DNA from: DASYML01 sp036399835
Lineage (GTDB): Bacteria > Acidobacteriota > Blastocatellia > Pyrinomonadales > Pyrinomonadaceae
Reading direction: 5' to 3'
Length of the DNA: 30,777 bases
Assembly: GCA_036399835.1 (NCBI GenBank)
Contig: DASWMI010000028.1
Span: 1-30,777, forward strand
Shown here: positions 13,733 to 21,090 of the stretch, in pieces
Position numbering within the stretch: the stretch's first letter is position 1
Layout of the letters: each line of letters starts with the position of its first letter
Notes under the pieces: model-generated
Databases searched by the model: none
What the model was told of the DNA's origin: nothing
The model's input: only the letters and a program-made list of their open reading frames with translations
Position numbers and translations under genes: made by a program

Positions 13733-15504
13733 TATGCGCCTGCGACGCCGGAGCGTGGCGCGGCTTTGCTGATTAGCTCTTGCAGCCGTTTGAGTCCGGC
13801 CAGCGCGTCCTTGCCCAGATCAACGCGGATGGCGCGCCGCCCACGCGTTGAGAGCGAGCGAAAATCGCCGAGCGCCTGCGCCTGCTTGAGCGTGCTAAAG
13901 GTATAGGGCTGTGCGGGAATCGGGAGGTCAACTTTGTCCGGCGCGGTGATCTGTATAAAGACGCCGGTATCCGGGCCGCCCTTATGGAGTTGTCCGGTCG
14001 AATGCAGGAAACGCGGACCGTAGCCTGTTGTCGTCGCGCAGTGGGTCGCATCGCGCAGGTCTGTGCGAATCGCCTGGATCGCTGCTTCATGCTCCGGCGT
14101 CTCTTCAAGATAGTTGAGCAGCGCGATGTAATCACCGGGTCTGACTCTCGAGAGGTGCGCATGAAGAGCATCAAGGACGGATGATGCGGGCAACTCTGCA
14201 AGCGTCTCGTGGTCTGTATAAACGGTGAGCGTGCCGTCGCTGACCAGTGCGGTTTGCTCCAACAGCCTTCCTTCCCTCGTGAACTGGTCCAGCAGCTCTT
14301 TTGTCGCGTCCTTGGATTCCTGCACATTCGGCTGGTCGAAAGGATTGATGCCCAGACGCCAGCCCGCGAAGCTGGTCGCCATCTCCCACAGAAAGAACTC
14401 TTCGCCCAGATCGTAAAGGTCCGTCAGCGTGCGATAAATGACCGGATGCCCTGCCGCTTCGAGCGCCTTCAACTTCGCCTGCGTGGCGCTCTCTAATCTA
14501 TCGAGCGCAATCGAGACGAAGAGACGGTCATCGCCATAAACGGATGGTGGTCCGAGGGGTTCGCCCGCGACCGGAAGAATCCCCTTGCCCTCTTTGCCCG
14601 TGCTCTCGGCCACCAGTTGTTCAATCCATAAAGAGAGCGCCGCGATCCGGGGGTCGGCGACGAGCGTCAGCTTATCGCGTCCGGCCTTAGCACATTCGCC
14701 AAGGATCGCTCCCAGCCTCGCGCCCGGATTATGAGCCGCCGGAACACTCGCCGCGCAGGTCTGTCTGATGCGCTCGGCGTGGTCCAGCAGTCGGCGTATG
14801 TCCAGGCCCACCAGCGCCGCCGGCACGATGCCGAAATAGGAGAGGGCCGAATAGCGACCGCCGATGTCCGAAGGATTGAGAAAGATACGCCGGAATTTAT
14901 CTGTGGTCGCCATCTGCTCCATCAGCGTGCCGGGGTCCGTGATGGCGATAAAGTTTTCGCCCGGCTTCTCTTTGCGCTGGCCCACCTGTTCGTACCAGTA
15001 TTTATAAAAGGTGAGCGGCTCTGTCGTCGTCCCTGATTTGGACGAGATGATAAAGAGGCAGCGTGTCATCTCTATATGGGCTGCGAAGCCGGCGAGCACG
15101 TCCGGGTCCGTCGAGTCCAGGACCAGAAGTTCCGGGTAGCCTTCTCTGTGGCCGAAGGTTTGCCGCAGCACTTCAGGGCAGAGCGATGAGCCGCCCATCC
15201 CGCAGAGCATGACGTACCGAAACCCTTGCGGTCCGCGAATCTCTTCGGCAAAAGCAAGCAGGTCATTCGCCATACGAAGCATCTCGTCTGCGACGGTCAG
15301 CCAGCCGAGCGAGTTTCTGATAATCTTCTGATGACTCTCTTCCTCTTTCCAGAGCGCAGCGTCCTTGCGCCAGATGCGGCGCATCACCTCATGGCTATCG
15401 GCTTCCCTGAGGGCCTCGTTGACGCCTGCTGCATACTTGCCGAGCGAGGCCGCGAGCCGACCCTGTATGCCTGAGATGGTTTCATCAAGCGGATTGCTCA
15501 TCAC
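13732..15504 (-). CDS. pgi: Glucose-6-phosphate isomerase (Tal-Pgi C-terminal type)
   Basis: The 590-residue enzyme interconverts glucose-6-P and fructose-6-P. It has two SIS domains: GMGGSSL (102-108) and SKSGTTTE (155-162) are the phosphosugar-binding motifs, and ATSFAGWRLGINPFDQPNVQESK is conserved in PGIs. The N-terminal part (RIWRKDAALW, IRNSLGWLTVADEM) resembles the PGI half of bifunctional transaldolase/glucose-6-P isomerase proteins of about 950 residues, but no transaldolase domain precedes it: gntK lies 12 bases upstream. The start is GTG 15504 or ATG 15501, with GGAG six or nine bases before. As third gene of the pgm-gntK-pgi-SDR operon it connects glycogen or glucose-1-P breakdown to glycolysis. 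Confidence 0.93.
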   Translation of the reverse strand: MMSNPLDETISGIQGRLAASLGKYAAGVNEALREADSHEVMRRIWRKDAALWKEEESHQKIIRNSLGWLTVADEMLRMANDLLAFAEEIRGPQGFRYVMLCGMGGSSLCPEVLRQTFGHREGYPELLVLDSTDPDVLAGFAAHIEMTRCLFIISSKSGTTTEPLTFYKYWYEQVGQRKEKPGENFIAITDPGTLMEQMATTDKFRRIFLNPSDIGGRYSALSYFGIVPAALVGLDIRRLLDHAERIRQTCAASVPAAHNPGARLGAILGECAKAGRDKLTLVADPRIAALSLWIEQLVAESTGKEGKGILPVAGEPLGPPSVYGDDRLFVSIALDRLESATQAKLKALEAAGHPVIYRTLTDLYDLGEEFFLWEMATSFAGWRLGINPFDQPNVQESKDATKELLDQFTREGRLLEQTALVSDGTLTVYTDHETLAELPASSVLDALHAHLSRVRPGDYIALLNYLEETPEHEAAIQAIRTDLRDATHCATTTGYGPRFLHSTGQLHKGGPDTGVFIQITAPDKVDLPIPAQPYTFSTLKQAQALGDFRSLSTRGRRAIRVDLGKDALAGLKRLQELISKAAPRSGVAGA

Positions 15505-15516
15505 TCTTTGCTCCTC

Positions 15517-16023
15517 TTAATCTACGACCCGCGGTTTTCTCTGCTGGTCCAGATGGCTCTTGATAATCCTGACAATCTCCCCCGGGCTTAAAGAAACATC
15601 AACATGCAAGGCCCCGCGCGGCTCTTCGAGGATGTCAAACTGGCTATTGAGCAGCTCAGGATTCATATAATGCCCGCGCCGCTGGCTCAACCTCTCCTGA
15701 ATCAGCTCACGCTTCCCCTTGAGATAAATCAACCGGACTCTTTTATCTATCATCAGAAATTCTCGATAGCTCTCTTTGAGCGCGGAGCAGGCGAGGATGG
15801 CCGTTTCCCCTCGCTCAAGACAATCGCGTATCAAATCGCGTAGAGCTTCCAGCCAGGGTCTCCTGTCGGCATCATCCAACGGAAATCCGCTCTTCATCTT
15901 TTCAATATTGCTGGCCGGATGGTAATCGTCGGCGTCGTAATATTTCCAACCGAGTTCTTCGGAAAGCAGTCTTCCAATCGTCGTCTTGCCAGAGCCTGTG
16001 ACTCCCATCAGGACTATGACCAC
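15517..16023 (-). CDS. gntK: Gluconokinase
   Basis: The 168-residue P-loop kinase phosphorylates gluconate to 6-phosphogluconate. It shows the Walker A motif GVTGSGKTT (7-15), YYDADDYHPASNIEKMKSGFPLDDADRRPWL typical of GntK, ACSALKESYREFL and QRRGHYMNPELLNSQFDILEEP. Length fits the family. The frame extends about 100 codons further, but into the pgm gene and without resemblance to kinases; GTG 16023 with AAGGAG six bases upstream is the true start. It lies 19 bases after pgm and 12 before pgi, so it is translated from one message. It feeds the pentose phosphate or Entner-Doudoroff route; no transporter for gluconate is in the window. Confidence 0.95.
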   Translation of the reverse strand: MVIVLMGVTGSGKTTIGRLLSEELGWKYYDADDYHPASNIEKMKSGFPLDDADRRPWLEALRDLIRDCLERGETAILACSALKESYREFLMIDKRVRLIYLKGKRELIQERLSQRRGHYMNPELLNSQFDILEEPRGALHVDVSLSPGEIVRIIKSHLDQQRKPRVVD

Positions 16024-16042
16024 CGCTCTCTCCTTTTGGAAT

Positions 16043-17695
16043 TCAAGTAATGATGGTCGGCTCTTCCAGGCCACAACGCTGGCGTAGCTCAAGCAACTCT
16101 CTGGCGGCCTGCGCGAGAGGCGCAAGAATCTCGTCGATAGCTCCGTCCACATCATCCGTGCTGTAGCGTTCGACATAGAGGCGCAGGGTCGCGCCTTCCG
16201 TCCCCGTGCCGGAGAGGCGTATGACAATCCGCGACCCGTCGGCCAAGAGGATGCGCAGCCCTTGACGCGCACTGACGCTGCCGTCCACGGGGTCCGTGTA
16301 GCTGAAGTCGTCGGCGCGTGCGACGTGGCTCGCGGCAATCGGAGCGCCCGTCAGCGCCGGAAGTTTCGCGCGCACATCGTCAATCATATGCGCGGCGGTC
16401 GCAGCCTCCAGCCCCTCGTAATCGTGACGCTGATAATAGCTGCGCCCGAAGCGCCACCAGTGTGCCTGGACCACTTCCGCCACGGGTTGACGCGTCGCGG
16501 CCAGGATAGAGAGCCAGCAGAGCACGGCCCACAACCCATCCTTCTCGCGCACATGGTTAGAGCCTGTCCCGAAGCTCTCTTCGCCGCAGATCGTGCACCT
16601 CCCTGCGTCCATCAGGTTGCCGAAGAACTTCCAGCCCGTCGGCGTCTCAAAGCAAGGAATGCCCAGCGCCGCAGCCACACGGTCAACCGCCATGCTCGTC
16701 GGCATAGAGCGCGCCACTCCCTTGAGTCCCGCGCGGTAGCCAGGAATCGCGCGTTGCGCATATTCGGAGATGACGGCCAGCGAATCGCCCGGCGTGACAA
16801 AGAAGTTGCGCCCCAGAATCAGGTTGCGATCCCCGTCGCCGTCGCAGGCCGCGCCGAAATCAGGCGCATCCCCCGCGTTCATGTGCGCGACCAGCTCTGC
16901 CGCATGGACCAGATTCGGGTCCGGGTGATGGCCGCCAAAGTCTTCAAGCGGCGTGCCGTTGATGACCGTACCGACGGGCGCGCCCAGACGTTGCTCCAGA
17001 ATATGCTGAGCGTATGGACCAGTGACGGCATGCATCGCATCGAAGAGCATCCGAAACCCATCCTTAAAGAGAGCACGCAGGGCGTCGAAGTCAAACAACT
17101 CCTCCATCAACGCCGTGTAATCTGCGAGCGGGTCAATGATGACGATTTCGGTCTCGCCCAGTCGCAAGCTTCCCTCTTGCGCGAGGTCTATGTCGGGGGT
17201 AACGAGCGTGAGGTAATGCTTGATGCGCAGCGTCTCCTGGTAGATACGCTCGGTGATGGTTTCCGGCGCTGGACCACCGTTGCGTATGTTGTACTTAATG
17301 CCAAAGTCCGCATCAATGCCGCCGGGGTTGTGGCTGGCCGAGAGCACGAGTCCGCCGAGAGCCTGTCGGCGGCGGATGGTGGCAGAGACGGCGGGAGTTG
17401 AGAGTATGCCGCCGCGACCCACGAGTACGCGGCCAAAGCCGTTGGCTGCCGCTATGCGTAGAATCGTCTGCGTGGCCTCAAGGTTGTAATAACGCCCGTC
17501 TCCGCCGACGACCAAAGTTTCCTGACCGAATCCAGCCTCCGTGTTTTCGCGCACGGTGTTAAAGACAGCCTGGACGAAGTTCTCAAGATAATCGGGCTGC
17601 ATAAAGACGCGTGTCTTCTTTCGCAGCCCGGAAGTGCCCGGACGCTGGCCCGCGAACGGGGTAGTATGAATGGTTTTCAGTTCGGCGTTCTCCAT
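16043..17695 (-). CDS. pgm: Alpha-D-glucose phosphate-specific phosphoglucomutase
   Basis: The 550-residue enzyme interconverts glucose-1-P and glucose-6-P. It belongs to the eukaryote-like PGM subgroup: N-terminal TTPFAGQRPGTSGLRKK, phospho-serine loop LSASHNPGG (Ser121), metal loop CDGDGDRN (DGDGDR 285-290), sugar-specificity loop GEESFG (371-376) and a C-terminal phosphate-binding RLSGTGTEG. All key residues are present and length is normal. ATG 17695 is preceded by GGAGG at five bases; the 13 codons upstream in frame do not resemble the family. It is first gene of the operon with gntK, pgi and an SDR. With galE nearby it links central metabolism to UDP-sugar and glycan synthesis. Confidence 0.97.
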   Translation of the reverse strand: MENAELKTIHTTPFAGQRPGTSGLRKKTRVFMQPDYLENFVQAVFNTVRENTEAGFGQETLVVGGDGRYYNLEATQTILRIAAANGFGRVLVGRGGILSTPAVSATIRRRQALGGLVLSASHNPGGIDADFGIKYNIRNGGPAPETITERIYQETLRIKHYLTLVTPDIDLAQEGSLRLGETEIVIIDPLADYTALMEELFDFDALRALFKDGFRMLFDAMHAVTGPYAQHILEQRLGAPVGTVINGTPLEDFGGHHPDPNLVHAAELVAHMNAGDAPDFGAACDGDGDRNLILGRNFFVTPGDSLAVISEYAQRAIPGYRAGLKGVARSMPTSMAVDRVAAALGIPCFETPTGWKFFGNLMDAGRCTICGEESFGTGSNHVREKDGLWAVLCWLSILAATRQPVAEVVQAHWWRFGRSYYQRHDYEGLEAATAAHMIDDVRAKLPALTGAPIAASHVARADDFSYTDPVDGSVSARQGLRILLADGSRIVIRLSGTGTEGATLRLYVERYSTDDVDGAIDEILAPLAQAARELLELRQRCGLEEPTIIT

Positions 17696-17784
17696 GACTG
17701 CCTCCGATGATTCATAATCAAGCAACGCAGCCAAAGGCTCTACAGATGTTCAGCCTCTTCGTCACGAAGCCGGGCAGTCTACAG

Positions 17785-17798
17785 GTCTGTACACAGAC
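17785..17798. promoter_or_regulatory. Operator-like dyad upstream of the pgm operon
   Basis: GTCTGTACACAGAC is a 6-bp perfect inverted repeat around AC, about 90 bases upstream of the pgm start. A half-site-like GTCTACAG lies just to its left (17777-17784). It could bind a dimeric sugar-responsive repressor. I found no strong promoter to place it against. Confidence 0.4.
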
Positions 17799-17888
17799 GT
17801 TTTACCTCCGTTGCCTTCTCTGATTGGACGGGAATAAGATAAATAATAACAGAAAAGGGCTGCGGCTGTGGATTGAATGTGAAGACGG

Positions 17889-17953
17889 GTAGTGGGCCAG
17901 CTTGAAATTAGAGGACGCACGGATTGGTCCGGAAATTGAAACTGACCCACTAC
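17889..17953. repeat. 65-bp element bounded by imperfect inverted repeats
   Basis: GTAGTGGGCCAG (17889-17900) and CTGACCCACTAC (17942-17953) are inverted copies matching at 11 of 12 positions. The match continues inwards (CTTGAAATT against AAATTGAAA), giving 17 of 21. The core contains a TGGTCCGGAAATT segment. The structure looks like terminal repeats of a tiny non-autonomous transposable element or an IS end remnant; GTGGGYCAG with TTGAAATT-like repeats recalls IS21-family ends, from memory. There is no coding capacity. It lies in the 312-base gap between pgm and the TPR gene. Confidence 0.5.
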
Positions 17954-18007
17954 TTGATGAAAGGCTGGCTATTCTTAATCGCGCTTGCGCCCGCTCGCCG
18001 CCGGTAG

Positions 18008-19090
18008 CTATCTGCCGCTCATCTCCTGCAAGGCGTTGATAAATTTCTCATTTCCCATAAAGCGTCTGAACGAAGAGTCACGTGTCGGGTCCGGCAGACG
18101 CTCGCCGCGAATCATATTAGCTCTATACTCAAAGGCACGCCTTAAATAAGAGATGGCTTTATCCATCTCGCCCATCTCGGCATAGGTACAGGCCATGTTG
18201 TAATGAAACATGGGATAGGTCGGGTCTTGCGACAGCCCGTACTGGAAAGTTTCGAGCGCGTTCTTCAAATCGCCCGTCACGCCGTAAGCCATGCCGAGGT
18301 TATCCACCATCACTTTCCAGAAATTCTTATTCAGCGTCCGTTGTCTCTTCTCAAGCTCAAGCGCTTTGCGGTAGAGCGGGATGGCTCGCGCAAAGTCTCT
18401 CTGTAAATAGTAGGCGCTGGCCTGTCGTAGATATTCCATCGTAGCTTGAGAGGCAGAACCGCGCGGGGCTTCTTCCGCTTCCTCCAGCGCGGCGGGCCGC
18501 GTTGAAGACTGTAGGTCTTCCGTGCTCAAGCCGCGAGCGTTCTTGCGAGCTTCTCTTGCAGCCTGTGAGGAATCGCCTGCGGGCGAGCCAGCCGCTGCCT
18601 TGGCCGTTTCCGTTTTTTTGAACTCCCAGGGGGCGACAGGGCTTGCTTCCTGCCAGATGCCGCGACGCTCGTTCCGTGCGGCCTTTTCAGACTCGACGTA
18701 GACAAACTGTTCCTGGTCGCTCAACTCCGTCTCGTAACCTCTGTCGTACCAGGCCACCCCGTCCCTGACCATCTGCTGGCAGACATCCATCTCGTTCAAA
18801 TAAACCCTGCTCACTAGAACGCGGTCTGCGCTCAACCTTGAGATTTCAATCGTGACCTCTTTATTAAGAATCAAGTCGGCTAGATGTTGGCGGGCCACGT
18901 TGCCATAGGCCTGGTCCAGCTCGGGCGCGTCGGCGGCCTTTAGCTTGACCTTGAGCCGGTTATTGACACTGATGGCGATAAAAGTGTTGCCGTCTTCGAC
19001 CTCGACGACGAGAGCCTGTATGGTTCTCGCGCTGGCGAGCGCGGGGAGGAGCAAAAGTAGCAGGCAAACCGGCAGGAGATAGCGTTTCAT
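18008..19090 (-). CDS. Exported SNase-like plus TPR protein
   Basis: The 360-residue protein begins with a signal peptide (MKRYLLPVCLLLLLLPALASA). Residues 23-150 follow the staphylococcal nuclease fold (TIQALVVEVEDGNTFIAI, KLKAADAPELDQAYG, VCQQMVRDGVAWYDRGYE, EKAARNERRGIWQ). By my alignment the catalytic Arg35 is replaced by K48 and Arg87 by V92, while Asp40 and Glu43 equivalents remain (D53, E56); nuclease activity is therefore doubtful. An Ala/Ser-rich linker leads to about three TPRs (225-325; AIPLYRKALELEK, NALETFQYGLSQDPTYPMFHYNMACTYAEMGEMDKAISYLRRAFE). It is probably a periplasmic or outer-membrane scaffold. ATG 19090 has AGGAG five bases upstream. It appears monocistronic with its own promoter. 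Confidence 0.88.
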   Translation of the reverse strand: MKRYLLPVCLLLLLLPALASARTIQALVVEVEDGNTFIAISVNNRLKVKLKAADAPELDQAYGNVARQHLADLILNKEVTIEISRLSADRVLVSRVYLNEMDVCQQMVRDGVAWYDRGYETELSDQEQFVYVESEKAARNERRGIWQEASPVAPWEFKKTETAKAAAGSPAGDSSQAAREARKNARGLSTEDLQSSTRPAALEEAEEAPRGSASQATMEYLRQASAYYLQRDFARAIPLYRKALELEKRQRTLNKNFWKVMVDNLGMAYGVTGDLKNALETFQYGLSQDPTYPMFHYNMACTYAEMGEMDKAISYLRRAFEYRANMIRGERLPDPTRDSSFRRFMGNEKFINALQEMSGR

Positions 19091-19200
19091 CAGGACTCCT
19101 TTTATGTAGGACTTAAAGCTGAGAAGAATTACGCGGCTGAGGATTGTGGGACGAAGATTGATGATTGAGAGATCAGAGGCGGGAGCATTCCCCCTTGAAA

Positions 19201-19229
19201 ACTATACCGATGATTAACACGCCGGGCAA
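19201..19229 (-). promoter_or_regulatory. Promoter of the SNase-like/TPR gene
   Basis: On the minus strand, TTGCCC (19224-19229), a 17-base spacer and TATAGT (19201-19206) form a promoter. Its start point would be near 19194, giving a leader of about 100 bases. Confidence 0.6.
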
Positions 19230-19411
19230 GAACTATTTTATGCTGAAATTTCAATCCCTATCTTTTGATGATCATCGAAGGGCGTAGGCTCAAGCGGTCT
19301 GAAGACTTTTTTTCTCGCGGAGACTGCCGGACCATAGACACTTGCTTCAAAGGTCAGATTAAAACCTGAAAATCGCTCGCATCCCTTCCATTATCTGAAA
19401 GATAAGCGAGA

Positions 19412-19442
19412 GCGCACTGCAACTGGTCTAGCCGCAGTGCGC
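19412..19442 (-). terminator. Perfect 9-bp hairpin after the glycine-zipper gene
   Basis: GCGCACTGC (19412-19420) and GCAGTGCGC (19434-19442) pair perfectly around a 13-base loop containing CTGGTCTAG, one base from the CTGGWCCAG motif. It lies 30 bases past the stop at 19472. Position fits a terminator, but no T run follows, so it could instead be a 3'-stabilising structure. Confidence 0.55.
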
Positions 19443-19471
19443 CAGATCTTCGCAATCTTGCCACACTCTTC

Positions 19472-20830
19472 TCAACGCGTCGCGCTGGCGCGGAGTGTGA
19501 TTTCAGTCCCGCGTGCCAGCTCAAGGTCGTCGCGGCCCTGGATATAGACAGAGCCTGCGCCCGCGCCCGCGCCGATGGCTGCCCCTATGGCCGCACCCTT
19601 TCCGCCTCCGGCAATCGCGCCGATAATCGCGCCGACAGCCGCGCCGATGGCCGTGCGCTCAATCGTGCGATTTGTCTGGTCGTTATTTTCCTGGACCTGT
19701 CCGCCGCCCTCGTTGTCCACGCGTATATCATCTGCGCCTGCGGCGCGCACGCTTTCAATGTATCCGTTAAAGGCAGCCGAACGCCCGTCAGCCAGGGTGA
19801 TGCGGTCAAAGGCGAGCGTGATGTCCGAGCGTCCGCTGACGCGCCCGCCGCGCGTGATGCTCGCGACGTGGCCTTCCAGCTTCGCTCCGGCAAAGTGCGC
19901 AGGCTCGCGGACAGTCATGGTAAAGGCGTCGCCCTCTCTGGATTGAGCCGTGCTCAAATCGTTGTTGAGCACGGCGACGAATTGCGTGCCGTTGCCGATC
20001 TGAAAAACGTTGCTGTTTCCGGCAGCGGGCGCGGGCTGTGAAGGAGGCGGCGTGCTCGGCCTGATGACGGGCGGGCCTGGCAAGGGCCTGTTGCGAGCCG
20101 TGTTAGCTGGTCCAGGCTGACGATTAACTCTCGGATTATTTCCGGCAACAGAGGCGCGCGAAGATTCAGGCTCACCGTAGACGCTCCAGCGAGCGACGTT
20201 GGCAGTCTTGGTATAGATGCTCTGGACCACAATCGGCCTGCCAAGCTGCGTATCGTAGATGCTGCGCGTGACACGCAACCCGCGCCCGTTATCTATGGGG
20301 TCGAAGGTAATCGTAAACTCGTCGTCGCGGTGGCCGCGTGTACTGACTATCAGCGACTCGCCGGAGAGCGAAGCACGCGTGCGAATCGTGTGTCCATCCG
20401 CCGCACGCTCAAGACGGTCGCGCTCGTCTGCCTCGAAGGTAATACGCGGCGCACGCGTGGATGCCAGGCTCACCGTGCGCCCGCGCCGCTCGATGCTAAT
20501 CTGGTCCGGCGAGGTAAGCCGCAGGGTCAGGTTGTCTATGTCCTGTTGCTGCTCGCTGGTCGGCAGATTGACCACAGCTCGCTCGGCAGCATCGCGCGGA
20601 TCATCACTGCGCCGCGTGTCAAGGCGATAGACTCCCGTCAGCAACGAGTTGGTTGCGGCGGGCGCTGTGGTCCGCTGTGTGCTGGTCCGCTGCGCTGTGG
20701 TCCGTTGGGCTGTGGTCCGCCTGGCGGTTGTCGCGGCTGTGCGCCGCCGTTTTTGCGGCTGCGCCGTGAGACTGAGGCTCACGAGTGAGACGACAAGCGA
20801 TATGGCAAGGATGCGTCTGACCGTCTTCAT
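19472..20830 (-). CDS. Exported protein with glycine-zipper C-terminus
   Basis: The 452-residue protein has a signal peptide (MKTVRRILAISLVVSLVSLSLTAQ) and a basic linker with tandem TTAQRT-like repeats (about 30-57). The middle domain is beta-rich (about 60-225; GVYRLDTRRSDDPRDAAERAV, RGRTVSLASTRAPRITFEADE). A Pro/Ala-rich hinge precedes a second beta domain (about 275-375; GTQFVAVLNNDLSTAQSREGDAFTMTV). The C-terminus contains a glycine zipper (AIGAAVGAIIGAIAGGGKGAAIGAAIGAGAGAGSVYIQG, about 390-430), typical of proteins inserting in or assembling at the outer membrane. Start is supported by GGAGGA eight bases upstream. It is probably periplasmic or outer-membrane; function is unknown. Confidence 0.85.
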   Translation of the reverse strand: MKTVRRILAISLVVSLVSLSLTAQPQKRRRTAATTARRTTAQRTTAQRTSTQRTTAPAATNSLLTGVYRLDTRRSDDPRDAAERAVVNLPTSEQQQDIDNLTLRLTSPDQISIERRGRTVSLASTRAPRITFEADERDRLERAADGHTIRTRASLSGESLIVSTRGHRDDEFTITFDPIDNGRGLRVTRSIYDTQLGRPIVVQSIYTKTANVARWSVYGEPESSRASVAGNNPRVNRQPGPANTARNRPLPGPPVIRPSTPPPSQPAPAAGNSNVFQIGNGTQFVAVLNNDLSTAQSREGDAFTMTVREPAHFAGAKLEGHVASITRGGRVSGRSDITLAFDRITLADGRSAAFNGYIESVRAAGADDIRVDNEGGGQVQENNDQTNRTIERTAIGAAVGAIIGAIAGGGKGAAIGAAIGAGAGAGSVYIQGRDDLELARGTEITLRASATR

Positions 20831-21090
20831 CTGCTATTTCCTCCGGCTCTTCAATCTGACAAGTTCGGGAGCTGCACTGTGCGGCGCAAAATCCGGTGTG
20901 CCCGTCCGGTGCAGCCGTTCTCGATTGATGGGGGAATTTCAGCGAAGGGGAAGAAGACTATCGCGTCTGGTGAAGAGTAATGCTATCGCGGATAATTATG
21001 CAAGCCGAAGAATGAGGGCACGGCGCACGATAAAAGGCTGCGAGTTTTCTGGACCAACACAACCGCGCACAACTCCCGAGACGAGGCTGG

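Larger units (their letters stand above)
19091..19471. other. Intergenic region between two exported-protein genes
   Basis: This 381-base region contains the leftward promoter at 19201-19229, a region with no recognisable signal at 19230-19411, and the hairpin at 19412-19442. No gene is supported. Confidence 0.6.

Noticed and set aside
13018..13776. 252-codon plus-strand frame opposite the SDR gene
   Set aside because: It is an antisense shadow; the SDR motifs and start signals on the minus strand are decisive.
16024..16338. N-terminal extension of gluconokinase
   Set aside because: It overlaps the pgm 3' end, bears no kinase similarity, and the GTG at 16023 has an ideal Shine-Dalgarno.
16262..17401. 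379-codon plus-strand frame opposite pgm
   Set aside because: It is a GC-rich antisense shadow of pgm, with Arg/His-rich composition and no ribosome site; pgm motifs are complete on the other strand.
17762..17950. 62-codon minus-strand frame upstream of pgm
   Set aside because: It spans the inverted-repeat element and the dyad, and has no ribosome site or recognisable protein character.
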